Assembly: GCF_000374545.1 (NCBI RefSeq)
Contig: NZ_KB894603.1
Coordinates: 1 to 53,769, forward strand
Direction of reading: 5' to 3'
Origin: Anaeromusa acidaminophila DSM 3853
GTDB lineage: Bacteria; Bacillota; Negativicutes; Anaeromusales; Anaeromusaceae
DNA: 53,769 bases
Made by a program: the position numbers and the translations under genes. Positions within the stretch are counted from its first letter, which is position 1. The number at the start of each line of letters is the position of its first letter. Positions 34,204-41,537 of this stretch are shown piece after piece. The notes below the pieces were generated by a model. That model made no database searches, was not told where the DNA came from, and saw only the letters and a program-made list of their open reading frames with translations.

Positions 34204-34581
34204 TTAGCCTCCGATAAGAGGTCGGACTTCGTCGAGACGGAAAATGACCAGATGCAGATCTTCACCGGTTTCTTTCTCTCCATAGTCCCGGCGGCGCAAG
34301 GCGAAGAGACGCTCGCTATTGGTTTCGTCGCCCGTTTTGGTCAAGTAGAGACGTTTTCCTTGATGTCCATGCTGTAAAAAGAGGTAGCAAGCATGCGGGT
34401 TTTCTTGGATGTTGGCCCAGGTGCGGCGGTCTCTCATGATAAAAGCAAGCTGTCCGTCCGGGAGAAAATGCGGCGTAGCGTATACGGCGCTGGAGACTTG
34501 GCCTTTGGAATTGGCGGTGGAGAGGGTGCCGGTTCCTTTATTAGCAGCAAAAAAATCTTTCAGTTCTTCTAATTGTTTCAT
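34204..34581 (-). CDS. Pyridoxamine 5'-phosphate oxidase-family FMN-binding protein
   Basis: 125 residues, a split-barrel fold. KGTGTLSTANSKGQVSSAVYATPHFLPDGQLAFIMRDRRT, in short blocks, is typical of general-stress-type PNPOx-like proteins. It probably binds FMN or F420-like flavin; the reaction is unknown. It is a single gene, convergent with lplA. Confidence 0.85.
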   Translation of the reverse strand: MKQLEELKDFFAANKGTGTLSTANSKGQVSSAVYATPHFLPDGQLAFIMRDRRTWANIQENPHACYLFLQHGHQGKRLYLTKTGDETNSERLFALRRRDYGEKETGEDLHLVIFRLDEVRPLIGG

Positions 34582-34753
34582 AGTAACTCCGCAGCAAAAG
34601 CTAGTCGCTTTTGCCGGCGGAACTCACCTCCTCAAGTTTATTGTTGATAAATATTCTCCGTTGATAGAAAAAATCCTTCTTAAAGATTGCTTTTTTTTTA
34701 CTCTTCTTCTAAGATGAGAGTAGAGTTTTTGAAAACGGAGCGTGTCGATTGCA
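34582..34753. other. Divergent spacer
   Basis: About 170 bp between the PNPOx-like gene and the phosphoesterase. AT-rich, with no clear promoter boxes, palindrome or open frame. Confidence 0.3.
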
Positions 34754-35890
34754 ATGAATGTACCGGTGTCGTTATTTTTGGTCTTTTTTACGCTTCTTTA
34801 CGGCTTGATGTGCTTTTACGTATATCGCCGGGTGGCGTTTGGTTTGCGGCGGCGAACGCAGATCGTTTTGCGGATCGTGGCGTTTGGTTTGTTTTTGGTT
34901 CCGTTTCTGCGGTTGTTGCGTCCCGGCTGGGGCGAAAACCTGGAGATCATTGGCGGTTGGTGGCTGGGGTGGCTGACTTATTTTGTACTATCTCTGCTGC
35001 TTTTAGAAGCGGGCTGTTTGCTCTTGAAACGCCCCTGGCGGAGACGTTTGACCTTCGCTGCAGCCCTGCTGGCGTTGGCTATTTTCGCTTATGGCTGGAA
35101 TCAAGCCCGGCATCCGGTGATTCAGCCCTACGATGTGACCATTGCAAAAGAATTTCCTGGACGAGAGAGTTTGACTATTGCCATGGTGTCGGATGTGCAT
35201 ATTGGCGCGTTGATTGATCGGGGGCGTGTTGAAGAACTGGTACAGCAGCTTAATGCGCAGCAAGCGGACCTCATTGTTTTGGTGGGTGATACCATTGATC
35301 AAGATGCGGACTATCTGCCGCGGCATGGAATACCTCAGGTTTTGCGGGGGCTGAAAGCGCCGTTAGGGGTGTATGCAGTCATGGGCAACCATGAGTATAT
35401 CAGCCGTAAGCCGGAAAAAGCTCTTAAATATTTGGAGGCTGGCGGTTTGACCGTGCTTAGGGATCGCTGGCAATTGGTAGGCAATGGCTTGGTTTTGGTG
35501 GGGCGCGACGATTTTGGGCGCAGCCGTTATCAGCCGGGTGAAAGCGATCCGTTAGAAGATATTTTGGCCGGTGTGGATTTGACCCGACCGGTAGTGGTGA
35601 TGGATCACCAGCCGCGGCGCATTGACGAAGCGGCTGTGGCCGGTGCGGATGTGCTCTTATCCGGGCATACTCACCAGGGGCAGATGTGGCCGATTTCCTT
35701 GATTACGCATGCAATGTACGAGCTTGATTGGGGGATGCTGCAGCGCGGCAATATGACGATGATTGTTTCCAGCGGCTACGGCGGTTGGGGACCTCCTTTG
35801 CGCATAGGAACTCAAAGCGAGATTGTGCTGTTGAAGCTGCATTTTACAGGGGGCCAGCCGGCTCGAAGTGACGAAAATAAACAAGAGTAG
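34754..35890 (+). CDS. Membrane-anchored metallophosphoesterase
   Basis: 378 residues. Four N-terminal membrane helices (about 1-120) precede a calcineurin-like phosphoesterase domain with the metal motifs MVSDVHIG, GDTID, GNHEY, MDHQPRR and SGHTHQGQMWP. This architecture is common in Firmicute YkuE/YaeI-like enzymes, some of which act on lipid or nucleotide substrates. The start is uncertain: CGGAG lies 2 nt before a GTG at 34742 and 14 nt before the ATG at 34754, neither ideal. It ends in a short purine-rich tract (AACAAGAGTAGAGAAAG). Confidence 0.88.
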   Translation: MNVPVSLFLVFFTLLYGLMCFYVYRRVAFGLRRRTQIVLRIVAFGLFLVPFLRLLRPGWGENLEIIGGWWLGWLTYFVLSLLLLEAGCLLLKRPWRRRLTFAAALLALAIFAYGWNQARHPVIQPYDVTIAKEFPGRESLTIAMVSDVHIGALIDRGRVEELVQQLNAQQADLIVLVGDTIDQDADYLPRHGIPQVLRGLKAPLGVYAVMGNHEYISRKPEKALKYLEAGGLTVLRDRWQLVGNGLVLVGRDDFGRSRYQPGESDPLEDILAGVDLTRPVVVMDHQPRRIDEAAVAGADVLLSGHTHQGQMWPISLITHAMYELDWGMLQRGNMTMIVSSGYGGWGPPLRIGTQSEIVLLKLHFTGGQPARSDENKQE

Positions 35891-35944
35891 AGAAAGTCAT
35901 GGCAATGAAACATAGAGATGTATTCTTTTTGAGGAGGCGGAGAT

Positions 35945-36922
35945 ATGGCTAAAATCGTAGTAACAGGTAAGTTGTTTCCTGAGGTATTGGCGCGCTTGGA
36001 AGCGGAAGGCGACGTGGTGTCTTGGCAGCAGGAAGGGCGTATGCCGCAAGAGCGGTTGCTGGAGGAAATAGCAGATGCGGAGGGCTTGCTTTGCACGGGC
36101 GCACCGGTAAATGAGGCTCTTTTGGCTGCGGCTTCGCACTTGAAAGTGGTTGCGAATACGATGGTGGGCTATGACAATATTGATGTCCCGGCCTGTACGG
36201 CTAAAAGAGTTGCGGTGAGCAACACCCCTGGCGTTTTGGTAGAGGCGACGGCGGATATGGCCTTTGGGCTTCTTCTTTCGGCGGCGCGGCGCATTCATGA
36301 AGGCTGGGCGTACGCTAAAGCCGGGCGCTGGACGAAATCGCTAGGCCAGTGCGGCGGAGATTTGGGCTTGGGCTGTGATTTATATGGCAAGACGCTGGGC
36401 ATTGTCGGTATGGGAGATATCGGCAGCGCCGCGGCGCGTCGGGCGTTAGCTAGCGGTATGCGCATTATCTACCATAACCGTCGACCCCGGGCGGATGAGG
36501 CGAAGTTTGAAGCATCCTACCGATCCTTTGACGCCTTGCTGGCGGAAGCGGATTTTGTACTGGTTCTTTCGCCTTTGACGGCGCAAACGCGGGGCATGTT
36601 TAATGCGGAAGCATTCGGTAAAATGAAAAAGGGAGCCTATTTCATCAATGCCGCTCGAGGCCCTATTGTGGTGACGGCGGATTTGGTGGCGGTTCTCAAG
36701 AGCGGGCAACTGGCATATGCCGCCATGGATGTAACCGATCCGGAACCGCTGCCTGTAGATCATGAACTCTACAAAATGGACAATGTCCTGATTACGCCCC
36801 ATATCGCCAGCGCCGGACGGCAGACACGCGAAGCCATGATGAACCTGGCCGTTGATAATTTGCTGGCGGCGCTGCACGGACAGCCCATGCCGACTTGTCT
36901 AAATCCGGAAGTGTTTGAATAG
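35945..36922 (+). CDS. D-2-hydroxyacid dehydrogenase (glyoxylate/hydroxypyruvate reductase type)
   Basis: 325 residues. The Rossmann motif GIVGMGDIGSAAARR is preceded by NTPGVLVEATADMAFGLLL. The catalytic Arg is in INAARGPIVV, Glu in DPEPLP and His in TPHIASAGR. It most resembles GyaR/D-glycerate dehydrogenases. GAGGAGGCGG precedes the ATG. It could consume hydroxypyruvate or glyoxylate from sugar-acid breakdown, but is 4.6 kb from those genes and has its own terminator. Confidence 0.9.
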   Translation: MAKIVVTGKLFPEVLARLEAEGDVVSWQQEGRMPQERLLEEIADAEGLLCTGAPVNEALLAAASHLKVVANTMVGYDNIDVPACTAKRVAVSNTPGVLVEATADMAFGLLLSAARRIHEGWAYAKAGRWTKSLGQCGGDLGLGCDLYGKTLGIVGMGDIGSAAARRALASGMRIIYHNRRPRADEAKFEASYRSFDALLAEADFVLVLSPLTAQTRGMFNAEAFGKMKKGAYFINAARGPIVVTADLVAVLKSGQLAYAAMDVTDPEPLPVDHELYKMDNVLITPHIASAGRQTREAMMNLAVDNLLAALHGQPMPTCLNPEVFE

Positions 36923-36983
36923 AAGTCGTTATTGTCTTTCCTGTAGTTCGCGGTTTGTTTTATAAAGTATGGTATATTAAAAA

Positions 36984-37013
36984 GGGAGCCTGGCTAATAT
37001 TAGCCAGGCTCCC
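36984..37013. terminator. Bidirectional terminator
   Basis: GGGAGCCTGGCTAATA pairs with its exact complement (15-bp arms, no mismatch) between convergent genes. AAAA precedes it and TCTACTTTTG follows. Confidence 0.9.
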
Positions 37014-37038
37014 TCTACTTTTGCGCAAAATATGTGTT

Positions 37039-37635
37039 TTATTCCAGTGTCAATGTACCGCTGCCTTGTTGCAAATGCCGAGAAGCAATTTTGAAATTGC
37101 TGCCTAAGGCCCAAATAATCGCATTGCTGCCGGGTTGCAAGTCTTTGTCGTATGGATCGCCTGTGCGCAGCTTGCGTTTGAATTCTACCGTCATAACGCC
37201 GTCTTTTTCGCTGCCGTTCAGTTCTAGAATATCGTTAGTTCCTCCTTGTGATAAGTCGGACGGATGGGGCCCGCTTGGAGACGAGCTAAAGGCGTCTTCG
37301 CCCTCTACTTTGCCATTACGCAGGGTAAAGATGAGAATGTCGGCATTTTTCATTTTTCCTTCGGAGCCGAACCCTAGCGCGACCCAGCCTTTGGCAGGAG
37401 CTTGAAGGCCGAAACAGGCATGGTCCCCGTCCAGGCGGCTGTATACGATAAGATCGCCGAAGGTTTGTTGACGACTATATTCTTTGGGATTAATATTGCT
37501 GTCGCTTTGCCAGGAAACTTCTGGAGACTGGCTTTTGGAAAGGCTTTGCGAAGGCTTAGAATCGCTGCAACCAGCAATAAGCAAGGAGAAACTGAAAAAG
37601 ATAGCGGCAAGGATTCTGAATTTATAAAGCTTCAT
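37039..37635 (-). CDS. DOMON-like lipoprotein
   Basis: 198 residues. Lipoprotein signal peptide with lipobox LLIAGC (C near residue 22), then a serine-rich linker. A beta-sandwich resembles DOMON domains: YSRLDGDHACFGLQAPAKGW, then VALGFGSEGKMKNADILIF and a late TVEFKRKLRTGD. DOMON domains bind haem or sugars; possible haem ligands are H and M in this region. The ATG at 37635 is preceded by AAAGGACGTG and encodes a proper signal peptide; a 20-residue extension is unlikely. Confidence 0.75.
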   Translation of the reverse strand: MKLYKFRILAAIFFSFSLLIAGCSDSKPSQSLSKSQSPEVSWQSDSNINPKEYSRQQTFGDLIVYSRLDGDHACFGLQAPAKGWVALGFGSEGKMKNADILIFTLRNGKVEGEDAFSSSPSGPHPSDLSQGGTNDILELNGSEKDGVMTVEFKRKLRTGDPYDKDLQPGSNAIIWALGSNFKIASRHLQQGSGTLTLE

Positions 37636-37739
37636 GGCGGCACGTCCTTTCTTTAGATAAAAGAAAAAATAGCCATAGTTTTCCAGAGGAGACACATGAA
37701 ATACTTTCGCGGCTCACCTAGAAATTCCTTCTCTTGGTA

Positions 37740-37901
37740 TGGACCTGCTAATTTATTCGTATCACACGCCAAGGGCAATTCTTTTTCCGCCTGGCTGTGT
37801 CAGAAAACCTTGAAAGAGCGCCACTATTCCTGCGGCCTTCTTCCTTGCTAGGCGAAAAAATCTCTTGCCATGGCGATGCACTCATTAAATCAGCAGGACC
37901 C
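37740..37901 (+). repeat. 160-bp nested palindromic repeat, copy F
   Basis: Ends are TGGACCTGCT and AGCAGGACCC. The body is close to copy A, with about ten scattered differences (for example CCAAGGGCAA versus CCAGGGGCAA, matched on the other arm by TTGCCATGG versus TTGCCCTGG). It lies upstream of the lipoprotein gene. Confidence 0.85.
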
Positions 37902-37924
37902 TTGAATTTCAACTTAATGGATTC

Positions 37925-38105
37925 TTCGTATCTTCACTTTGCTCACTTTATTCCTGTTAAAATCCGTTCTTCTCCTGCGTACCCTTTACGGACGTCGGTT
38001 GCTACGCCATCCATGGCGCAACCGACCCTAGGCGCATCCAGCGCCGTCGCCGATTCTCCTGTTCAATTTTTTCTGGTTTTTCTCTGTGCCTCTGTTGTGC
38101 GCTCT
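37925..38105 (-). repeat. Pyrimidine-rich tract with embedded GC-rich palindrome, following copy F
   Basis: It begins TATCTTCACTTTGCTCACTT, then TTATTCCTGTTAAAAT, and resumes after the palindrome with TCTCCTGTTCAATTT and TTCTCTGTGCCTCTG. The GC-rich element at 37985-38056 is inserted between the two halves. Confidence 0.65.
37985..38056 (-). repeat. GC-rich palindromic repeat, longer copy
   Basis: CGGTTG...CAACCG flank a perfect inner palindrome CGCCAT-CC-ATGGCG, then GGCGCATCCAGCGCCGTCGC. It matches 15772-15820 in the opposite orientation, plus 16 bases. Confidence 0.7.
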
Positions 38106-38123
38106 CTTAGAGCTATTTGAGCA

Positions 38124-38150
38124 CAAAAAAAGAACCGGCATAGCCGGCTC
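38124..38150 (-). terminator. Terminator of the flavodoxin-like gene
   Basis: On the minus strand AGCCGGC-TAT-GCCGGTT is followed by CTTTTTTTG. Confidence 0.85.
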
Positions 38151-38180
38151 CAAGAGAGTATGGACAAAATAGGAAAATAA

Positions 38181-38768
38181 TCAAACTGCTTGGTGCAAAG
38201 AGTGGTTGTCGCTTTTTTGACTGAGCCAGACGCCGAGGGCGCGGGCTTCTTCCAGGGTATCGGTCTGTTGCAGCACGTCGTCAGGTTCGTAGACGCCAAT
38301 CGCTGTGACCATGCGATGTTCGCCGAAACCAAGAAGGTCTAAAACCTGTCCTACCGAGTCAAAATAGGCTTGGAATACGGTGGGGGCTTCTTGACCTTGG
38401 GTGACAGCAAGAGCTACCTTTTTGCCAGACGCCAGCTTGCTGGAAAAATCAGGTTTGAGAAAGGAAAACATGCGGTCTACTAGCAGTTTGAGCTGACCGC
38501 TCATTTGCCACATGTAGATAGGCGTACCTAAGACAATTGCGTCAGCAGCGGCAATTTCACGGAGAATGCCTTGAGCGTCATCGTTTAACGTGCAGTTCTC
38601 CTCTGTGTTACATGCGTAGCAGCTTTTGCAAGGCTGGATGTCAAGCTGGCCTAATTGATACAGCTTTGTTTCAGCGCCAAGGGCGGCGGCTTGCTGCAGC
38701 ATGGTATTGACAAGATGGGCGGTATTTCCTTGATGGCGCGGACTGCCAATGAGACCGATGATCTTCAT
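38181..38768 (-). CDS. NADPH-dependent FMN reductase / iron-sulfur flavoprotein family
   Basis: 195 residues. The N-terminal flavin loop is GLIGSPRHQGNTAHLV. CKSCYACNTEENC (a cysteine cluster at about 47-59) occurs in the flavoproteins that may bind an Fe-S cluster. GTPIYMWQMSGQLKLLVDRMF is the usual flavin segment. It probably transfers electrons from NAD(P)H to an unknown acceptor. It is a single-gene unit with RBS GAAAGGATGA. Confidence 0.88.
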   Translation of the reverse strand: MKIIGLIGSPRHQGNTAHLVNTMLQQAAALGAETKLYQLGQLDIQPCKSCYACNTEENCTLNDDAQGILREIAAADAIVLGTPIYMWQMSGQLKLLVDRMFSFLKPDFSSKLASGKKVALAVTQGQEAPTVFQAYFDSVGQVLDLLGFGEHRMVTAIGVYEPDDVLQQTDTLEEARALGVWLSQKSDNHSLHQAV

Positions 38769-39130
38769 AATGATTCATCCTTTCTTGCGCCATGCAGTGC
38801 ATGAACGGTAGTATGTGAAAATAGAAACTATTAAAATAACTAAAAAAAGTATGAGGTAATTATAGAATATAGAAAGCAGAATGTCAACTGCAATGTACGT
38901 TCTTGCTGGACAAATGAAATTTAATTATACATTAGGCGGAAATATACAAAATACATATGTAAAAATGTAAAGGAACGTAAAAAGGAAAAATAGCTAGCAG
39001 GAAAAAAATACCTTTCGGAGGAATCTTTTCGATAAAAAAGAAACTTGCTCGAATTGTATTTAGTGAGGTAGACGGTGCAAGAAAAATAGATGCTGATACA
39101 AAAAGACTGACGATAAGGGGAGGTTGAAAT
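38769..39130. other. AT-rich divergent spacer
   Basis: This 362-bp stretch is much richer in A+T than its surroundings. It must contain promoters for the flavoprotein (minus) and the peptide transporter (plus). I see no clear consensus boxes. One frame is open for about 44 codons up to 39127 but has no start codon or RBS. Confidence 0.35.
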
Positions 39131-40429
39131 ATGCAGCAAGACATGGAAAAAACCTGGCTAGGCCATCCTAGAGGGTTGTTTGTGCTTTTCCTGGTCGAGA
39201 TGTGGGAGCGTTTTTCCTACTACGGCATGCGGGCGCTGCTGGTGTTCTACATGACCAAGCAACTGCTTTTTTCGCAAGAGGACGCTTCTCATATTTACGG
39301 ACTTTATACGGGACTGGTATATATGACGCCTCTTTTTGGCGGCCTTTTGGCGGACCGGTTCTTGGGGCAGCGGCGGGCGGTCTACATCGGCGGAACGCTC
39401 ATGGCGATAGGGCATTTTCTTATGGCTTTTGAATCGTTATTTTTCCCGGCGCTTGGCTTTTTGATCGCTGGTAACGGCCTCTTCAAGCCGAATATCTCGA
39501 CTCAGGTGGGCAGTCTGTATCCGGCGGGAGATAAACGGCGGGACAGCGCCTTCAGCATTTTTTATGTAGGTGTCAACTTAGGCGCGTTTTTAGCGCCGTT
39601 GACCTGCGGTACGCTGGGGGTTGTATTTGGCTGGCATTACGGCTTTGGCTTGGCTGGCGTGGGCATGATGGTAGGACTTTTAATTTATTTGTACGGCCAG
39701 CGTTATTTAAAGCCGGACCGGTTGACGGCGCGCAAAGAAGCTTCGGCAGAAGCGGAAGAGCCGCTGACACTGCGGGAAAAACAAAAAATCGCCGCCTTGG
39801 TGCTGCTGTGCTTGCTTACCATTCCTTTCTGGGCGGCCTTTGAGCAGCAGGGCAATACGCTGGCGCTTTGGTTTGACAGCGATACGGATCGGCGCATTGG
39901 CGCTTGGGAAGTGCCGCAGACTTGGTTTCAGTCGCTCAATCCTATGTTTATTTTCACGCTGACTCCCTTGATTACCGCTTTTTGGGCCTGGCAGGCCGGA
40001 CGGGGAGCGCAGCCGGGCGCCATTGCCAAGATGGTTCGGGGCTGCCTGTTGCTGGGCGCGTCTTTTCTGGTGTTGGTTCCTGCCGGAGCCTGGTATGACG
40101 TGGACGGCACGCCGGTGAGCATGTGGTGGCTGGTGGGAAGTACGCTGGTGATGACTTTGGGGGAACTATACCTTTCGCCGATCGGCATGTCCATGGTGAC
40201 GAAGCTGGCGCCAGCGCGAGCGGTGTCGATGTGTATGGGGATTTGGTATCTTTCGCAGTTTGCCGGGAATTTGTTGGCAGGCTATATTGGCGGCTTTTGG
40301 GAAGTGCTGAGCCGTTTTCATTTCTTCTTGCTTTTGGCATCGCTGGTTTTTGGCGCGGCCTGCGCTACGGCAGTATACCTATATATAATGAAACGATCTC
40401 GTTTGCGTGAAGATATGCTCAATGTCTAG
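39131..40429 (+). CDS. POT-family proton-dependent oligopeptide transporter
   Basis: 432 residues with about 12 membrane helices. The helix 1 signature EMWERFSYYGMRALLVFY (ExxER) is diagnostic. FKPNISTQVGSLYP follows near helix 4, and FSIFYVGVNLGAFLAPL near helix 5. It imports di- and tripeptides with protons. It is slightly shorter than the usual 460-500 residues, with a short central loop. GGGGAGG precedes the ATG. It is a single gene followed by repeat copy G. Confidence 0.93.
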   Translation: MQQDMEKTWLGHPRGLFVLFLVEMWERFSYYGMRALLVFYMTKQLLFSQEDASHIYGLYTGLVYMTPLFGGLLADRFLGQRRAVYIGGTLMAIGHFLMAFESLFFPALGFLIAGNGLFKPNISTQVGSLYPAGDKRRDSAFSIFYVGVNLGAFLAPLTCGTLGVVFGWHYGFGLAGVGMMVGLLIYLYGQRYLKPDRLTARKEASAEAEEPLTLREKQKIAALVLLCLLTIPFWAAFEQQGNTLALWFDSDTDRRIGAWEVPQTWFQSLNPMFIFTLTPLITAFWAWQAGRGAQPGAIAKMVRGCLLLGASFLVLVPAGAWYDVDGTPVSMWWLVGSTLVMTLGELYLSPIGMSMVTKLAPARAVSMCMGIWYLSQFAGNLLAGYIGGFWEVLSRFHFFLLLASLVFGAACATAVYLYIMKRSRLREDMLNV

Positions 40430-40432
40430 GGA

Positions 40433-40553
40433 GGGAGCCCTTGCTGTATGCGCACCTCACGCTAAAGCCGCTCTTTTTGCATCATTCCTCGTCGGAAAGC
40501 CTCGGCATAGCTCTGCTATGCTTGCATTTTCTTTCTTGCCTGACGTAAAAATT
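40433..40553 (+). repeat. 160-bp palindromic repeat, truncated copy G
   Basis: It has the left end (GGGAGCCCTTGCTG), the inner arm with CTCTTTTTGCATC, the central hairpin GGCATAGC/GCTATGCT and part of the right inner arm (CTTGCCTGACGTAAAAATTTC). It stops there. The last 40 bp are replaced by the pyrimidine-rich tract CTGGCTTTTCTCTGTTACTC, so this copy is a deletion product. Confidence 0.8.
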
Positions 40554-40590
40554 TCTGGCTTTTCTCTGTTACTCTGCATTCTCTCTTGGC
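40554..40590 (-). repeat. Pyrimidine-rich degenerate repeat tract fused to copy G
   Basis: CTGGCTTTTCTCTGTTACTC followed by TGCATTCTCTC. It is joined directly to the broken end of copy G. Confidence 0.6.
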
Positions 40591-40592
40591 TG

Positions 40593-40616
40593 AAGGTCGC
40601 TTAGGCGGCCTTTTTT
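40593..40616 (+). terminator. Terminator downstream of the peptide transporter
   Basis: AAGGTCGC-TTAG-GCGGCCTT (one G-T pair) followed by T6. Confidence 0.85.
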
Positions 40617-40642
40617 CTTTTGTGTTTTCTTTAAAAATGTTC

Positions 40643-40671
40643 TTGCTTTTTAGTCGATGAAAGAATATAAT
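40643..40671 (+). promoter_or_regulatory. Sigma-70 promoter of the DeoR/threonate operon
   Basis: TTGCTT and TATAAT with a 17-bp spacer. Transcription would start at about 40678, immediately before the GAACAT repeats. Confidence 0.78.
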
Positions 40672-40682
40672 CAAACCAAAAT

Positions 40683-40720
40683 GAACATACTCGAACATTT
40701 AAAAGAACATTAACGAACGA
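40683..40720 (+). promoter_or_regulatory. Four phased GAACA repeats, probable DeoR operator
   Basis: GAACAT at 40683, 40693 and 40705 and GAACGA at 40715: direct repeats spaced 10, 12 and 10 bp, so all lie on nearly one face of the helix. A reverse copy, ATGTTC, occurs at 40638 just upstream of the -35 box. They lie between +1 and the RBS of the DeoR-type gene, a position suited to autorepression. Confidence 0.65.
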
Positions 40721-40736
40721 AAGAGGTGATAATGCC

Positions 40737-41498
40737 TTGTTTCAAGTAGAGCGTCAGGAAAAAATCGTGCAAATCTTAGAAGAGCGTCCACGGGTGACCG
40801 TGGAGGAGCTGGCGAAGCAGCTGGGCGTCACCGCTATGACCATCCGCAGGGATTTGAAATACCTGGAGAGCGTGCAGATTGTCAGCCGGACCTTTGGCGG
40901 CGCGGTGTTGAAATCAAAGCTGACTTTGGAACTGCCGCGGCAAGAAAAAGAGATGCAGCGTCAGGCGGAAAAAGAGCGTATTGGTCAGGCGGCGACGGCT
41001 CTGGTGGAAGAAGAGCAAACGGTATTGCTGGATGCGGGCACTACTACCATGGCGATTGCCAAAGAGTTGATTAAGAAGAAAAACTTGACCATTGTGACGA
41101 CGGACGTGCTGATCGCGGCTTTTTTAGTGCAAAACAGTTCCTTTGCCATCTATTGCACAGGCGACCGCGTACAGAATGTGACCGGCTCTTGCATGGGTTC
41201 CCGGGCGATTGCCTTTTTAAAGGAAATCTATGCTGACATCGCTTTTGTAGGCGCCAGCTCGTTGGATGTGGAGCTGGGGATGAGCGGTCCCACTTTTGAA
41301 AAAGCGGAGTTGAAGAAAGAGATCATTCTTTCCGCGGAAAAAGTGATTCTGGTGGCTGACAGCAGCAAATTCAACCGGCGCAGTATCAATAAGATTTGCA
41401 GTTTGCAGGATTTTTCATTGATTATCAGCGATAAAGGCGTAGACGCAGAAACGGTGCAGCGCCTGCAAGAAAAAGGCGTAGCCTTGCAGCTGGTATAG
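40737..41498 (+). CDS. DeoR-family transcriptional regulator
   Basis: 253 residues. N-terminal DeoR helix-turn-helix (RQEKIVQILEERPRVTVEEL, then AKQLGVTAMTIRRDLKYLE) and a C-terminal sugar-phosphate-binding domain with DAGTTTMAIAKEL and FVGASSLDVELGMSGP. The start is TTG: the ATG a few bases upstream (40732) is in another frame and stops after five codons. AGAGGTGAT serves as RBS. It probably represses the kinase/PdxA2/GntP genes behind it until a phosphorylated sugar acid binds. Confidence 0.92.
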   Translation: MFQVERQEKIVQILEERPRVTVEELAKQLGVTAMTIRRDLKYLESVQIVSRTFGGAVLKSKLTLELPRQEKEMQRQAEKERIGQAATALVEEEQTVLLDAGTTTMAIAKELIKKKNLTIVTTDVLIAAFLVQNSSFAIYCTGDRVQNVTGSCMGSRAIAFLKEIYADIAFVGASSLDVELGMSGPTFEKAELKKEIILSAEKVILVADSSKFNRRSINKICSLQDFSLIISDKGVDAETVQRLQEKGVALQLV

Positions 41499-41537
41499 AT
41501 AGAAGTTAGCTTGAGCTTAGCGTAAGGAGAGAGACAG

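Noticed and set aside
38973-39127. Open frame of about 44 codons just before the POT transporter
   Set aside because: No ATG, GTG or TTG start and no RBS; the region is AT-rich leader DNA. I cannot support a gene.
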